Positions 63,136-64,000 of a stretch of DNA of 64,000 nucleotides are shown piece by piece (within the stretch, counting starts at the first letter, position 1; each line of letters starts with the position of its first letter). Made by a program: the position numbers and the translations under genes. This stretch comes from Ohtaekwangia sp036786105. Lineage in GTDB: Bacteria; Bacteroidota; Bacteroidia; Cytophagales; Cyclobacteriaceae. Location of the stretch: assembly GCF_036786105.1 (NCBI RefSeq), contig NZ_DAIQRQ010000004.1, positions 62,001 through 126,000 of the forward strand, in the 5' to 3' direction. The notes under the pieces were generated by a model. That model was not told where the DNA came from. It saw only the letters and a program-made list of their open reading frames with translations, and did no database searches.

Positions 63136-64000
63136 ATGGAAGAAAGAATTTTTGAGAATCGCGTTGACCTCAGCGCACTAAACCAGAGCATACAGCAGAT
63201 CCGGTCGGAGATCGCTAAAGTAATTGTGGGTCAGGAGCAGATGGTAAACTTGTTGATCACCGCTATTCTGGCGGATGGCCACGTATTGATCGAAGGTGTG
63301 CCGGGCGTTGCCAAAACACTTACTGCCAAACTTCTGTCGAAAGTTATCTCGGTAAATTTCTCACGTATTCAATTCACTCCCGACCTGATGCCTTCTGATG
63401 TTTTGGGAACATCGATCTTCAACATGAAGAAATCAGAGTTTGAGTTCAAGGCAGGGCCTATATTTTCCAACATAGTGTTAATCGATGAGATCAACCGTGC
63501 GCCTGCAAAAACACAGGCCGCTCTATTTGAGGTAATGGAAGAGCGCCAGGTAACGATCGATGGCACCACCTATCCGTTCGAACATCCCTACATGGTAGTG
63601 GCCACACAAAACCCGATCGAACATGAAGGTACTTATCGTTTGCCGGAAGCACAGCTCGATCGCTTCCTCTTCAAGATCAGCGTTACCTATCCGGCGCTGG
63701 AACAGGAAATAGAGATCATTGCCGGGCATCATCAACGCAAGGGGCAGCAGGCAGTGAGTGAAGTAAGTGCTATACTTTCTGCCGAGCAGATCAGAAATTA
63801 TCGCCTCTCCGTTCAGCAAATACACGTTGAGGCAAACCTGATCCGGTATATAGCGCAGATCATTCATGAAACGCGCAACAACCCGGCACTCTTCCTGGGT
63901 GCGTCACCGCGTGCTTCTGTCGCTATACTCAACAGCGCCAAAGCCTTTGCAGCCGTAAACGGCCGCGATTTTGTTACGCCGGAAGATATAAAGTTTGTAG
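63136..64000 (+). CDS. MoxR-family AAA+ ATPase (cut by window edge)
   Basis: 288 codons from the ATG at 63136 are present. Walker A GVPGVAKT, Walker B VLIDEINRAPAKTQAALFE, sensor VATQNPIEHEGTYRLPEAQLDRF (in blocks) and GASPRASV are all visible. It is distinct from the MoxR at 26.5 kb. Context (SpoIIM, DUF4129, DUF4350, with a DUF58 gene expected just beyond the edge) matches a common MoxR cluster. Confidence 0.92.
   Translation, partial: MEERIFENRVDLSALNQSIQQIRSEIAKVIVGQEQMVNLLITAILADGHVLIEGVPGVAKTLTAKLLSKVISVNFSRIQFTPDLMPSDVLGTSIFNMKKSEFEFKAGPIFSNIVLIDEINRAPAKTQAALFEVMEERQVTIDGTTYPFEHPYMVVATQNPIEHEGTYRLPEAQLDRFLFKISVTYPALEQEIEIIAGHHQRKGQQAVSEVSAILSAEQIRNYRLSVQQIHVEANLIRYIAQIIHETRNNPALFLGASPRASVAILNSAKAFAAVNGRDFVTPEDIKFV

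Overview
The window looks like a chromosomal segment of a Bacteroidota bacterium, most likely of the Cytophagales (Chryseolinea/Ohtaekwangia-like; this placement is inference). Support comes from C-terminal type IX secretion sorting domains on two secreted enzymes, -7 boxes of the Bacteroidota form TAnnTTTG in front of several genes, many lipoproteins with weak Shine-Dalgarno signals, and DUF2490, DUF2807 and DUF4350 proteins. No insertion sequence, prophage, CRISPR array or rRNA operon was seen. The only RNA gene found is an initiator tRNA. A 100-N scaffold gap at 2689-2788 is flanked by the same 55 bases on both sides and is probably artificial.

Layout. 0-5 kb: the start of deoC (cut by the window edge), a GH89 alpha-N-acetylglucosaminidase lipoprotein, then a Crp/Fnr regulator, a metallo-beta-lactamase-fold protein with an altered metal site and a SnoaL-like lipoprotein. 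5-12 kb: a small secreted protein, a T9SS-exported metzincin peptidase, a DUF2490 protein, a ChrB-domain/AraC fusion regulator behind a tiny Cys-containing ORF and two abutting palindromes, a decayed MDR oxidoreductase, and an SDR oxidoreductase. 12-20.4 kb: a heavy-metal efflux locus (response regulator, histidine kinase, TolC-like protein, periplasmic adaptor, CzcA-like RND pump) followed by a CadD-type transporter. 20.5-25.7 kb: patatin phospholipase, a CHASE3-like/GAF membrane protein, truncated haemoglobin beside a Crp/Fnr remnant, and small conserved proteins.

25.7-38.6 kb: an FKBP isomerase, a MoxR ATPase and three consecutive SurA/PpiC-like periplasmic folding factors; a partner-switching set (SpoIIE-type phosphatase, STAS antagonist, RsbW-like kinase); guaB; an RlpA-like protein; a TauE/SafE transporter; and a ParB/sulfiredoxin-fold protein. 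38.9-45.5 kb: a chemotaxis operon cheY-cheA-cheW-mcp-(30-residue membrane ORF)-cheR-cheD with no cheB. 45.6-51 kb: an AT-richer accessory stretch with a Qnr-like pentapeptide protein, a MarR regulator with repeated operator-like sites, three unrecognised small genes, a T9SS-secreted GH-A glycosidase and a 650-base gene-free region.

51-64 kb: initiator tRNA, era, der, a monocistronic Ala-rich lipoprotein, a SprT-like protein, the amino-sugar recycling pair N-acetylhexosamine kinase and murQ, a cytochrome b5-like protein with an RDD membrane protein, an M19 dipeptidase lipoprotein, and a SpoIIM / membrane protein / DUF4129 / DUF4350 / MoxR operon that runs off the right edge.

Coupled functions visible here: metal sensing and efflux (RR-HK-RND-CadD), envelope protein folding (three parvulin-type proteins and MoxR), phosphatase-driven partner switching, chemosensory signalling without a local methylesterase, and peptidoglycan sugar recycling.
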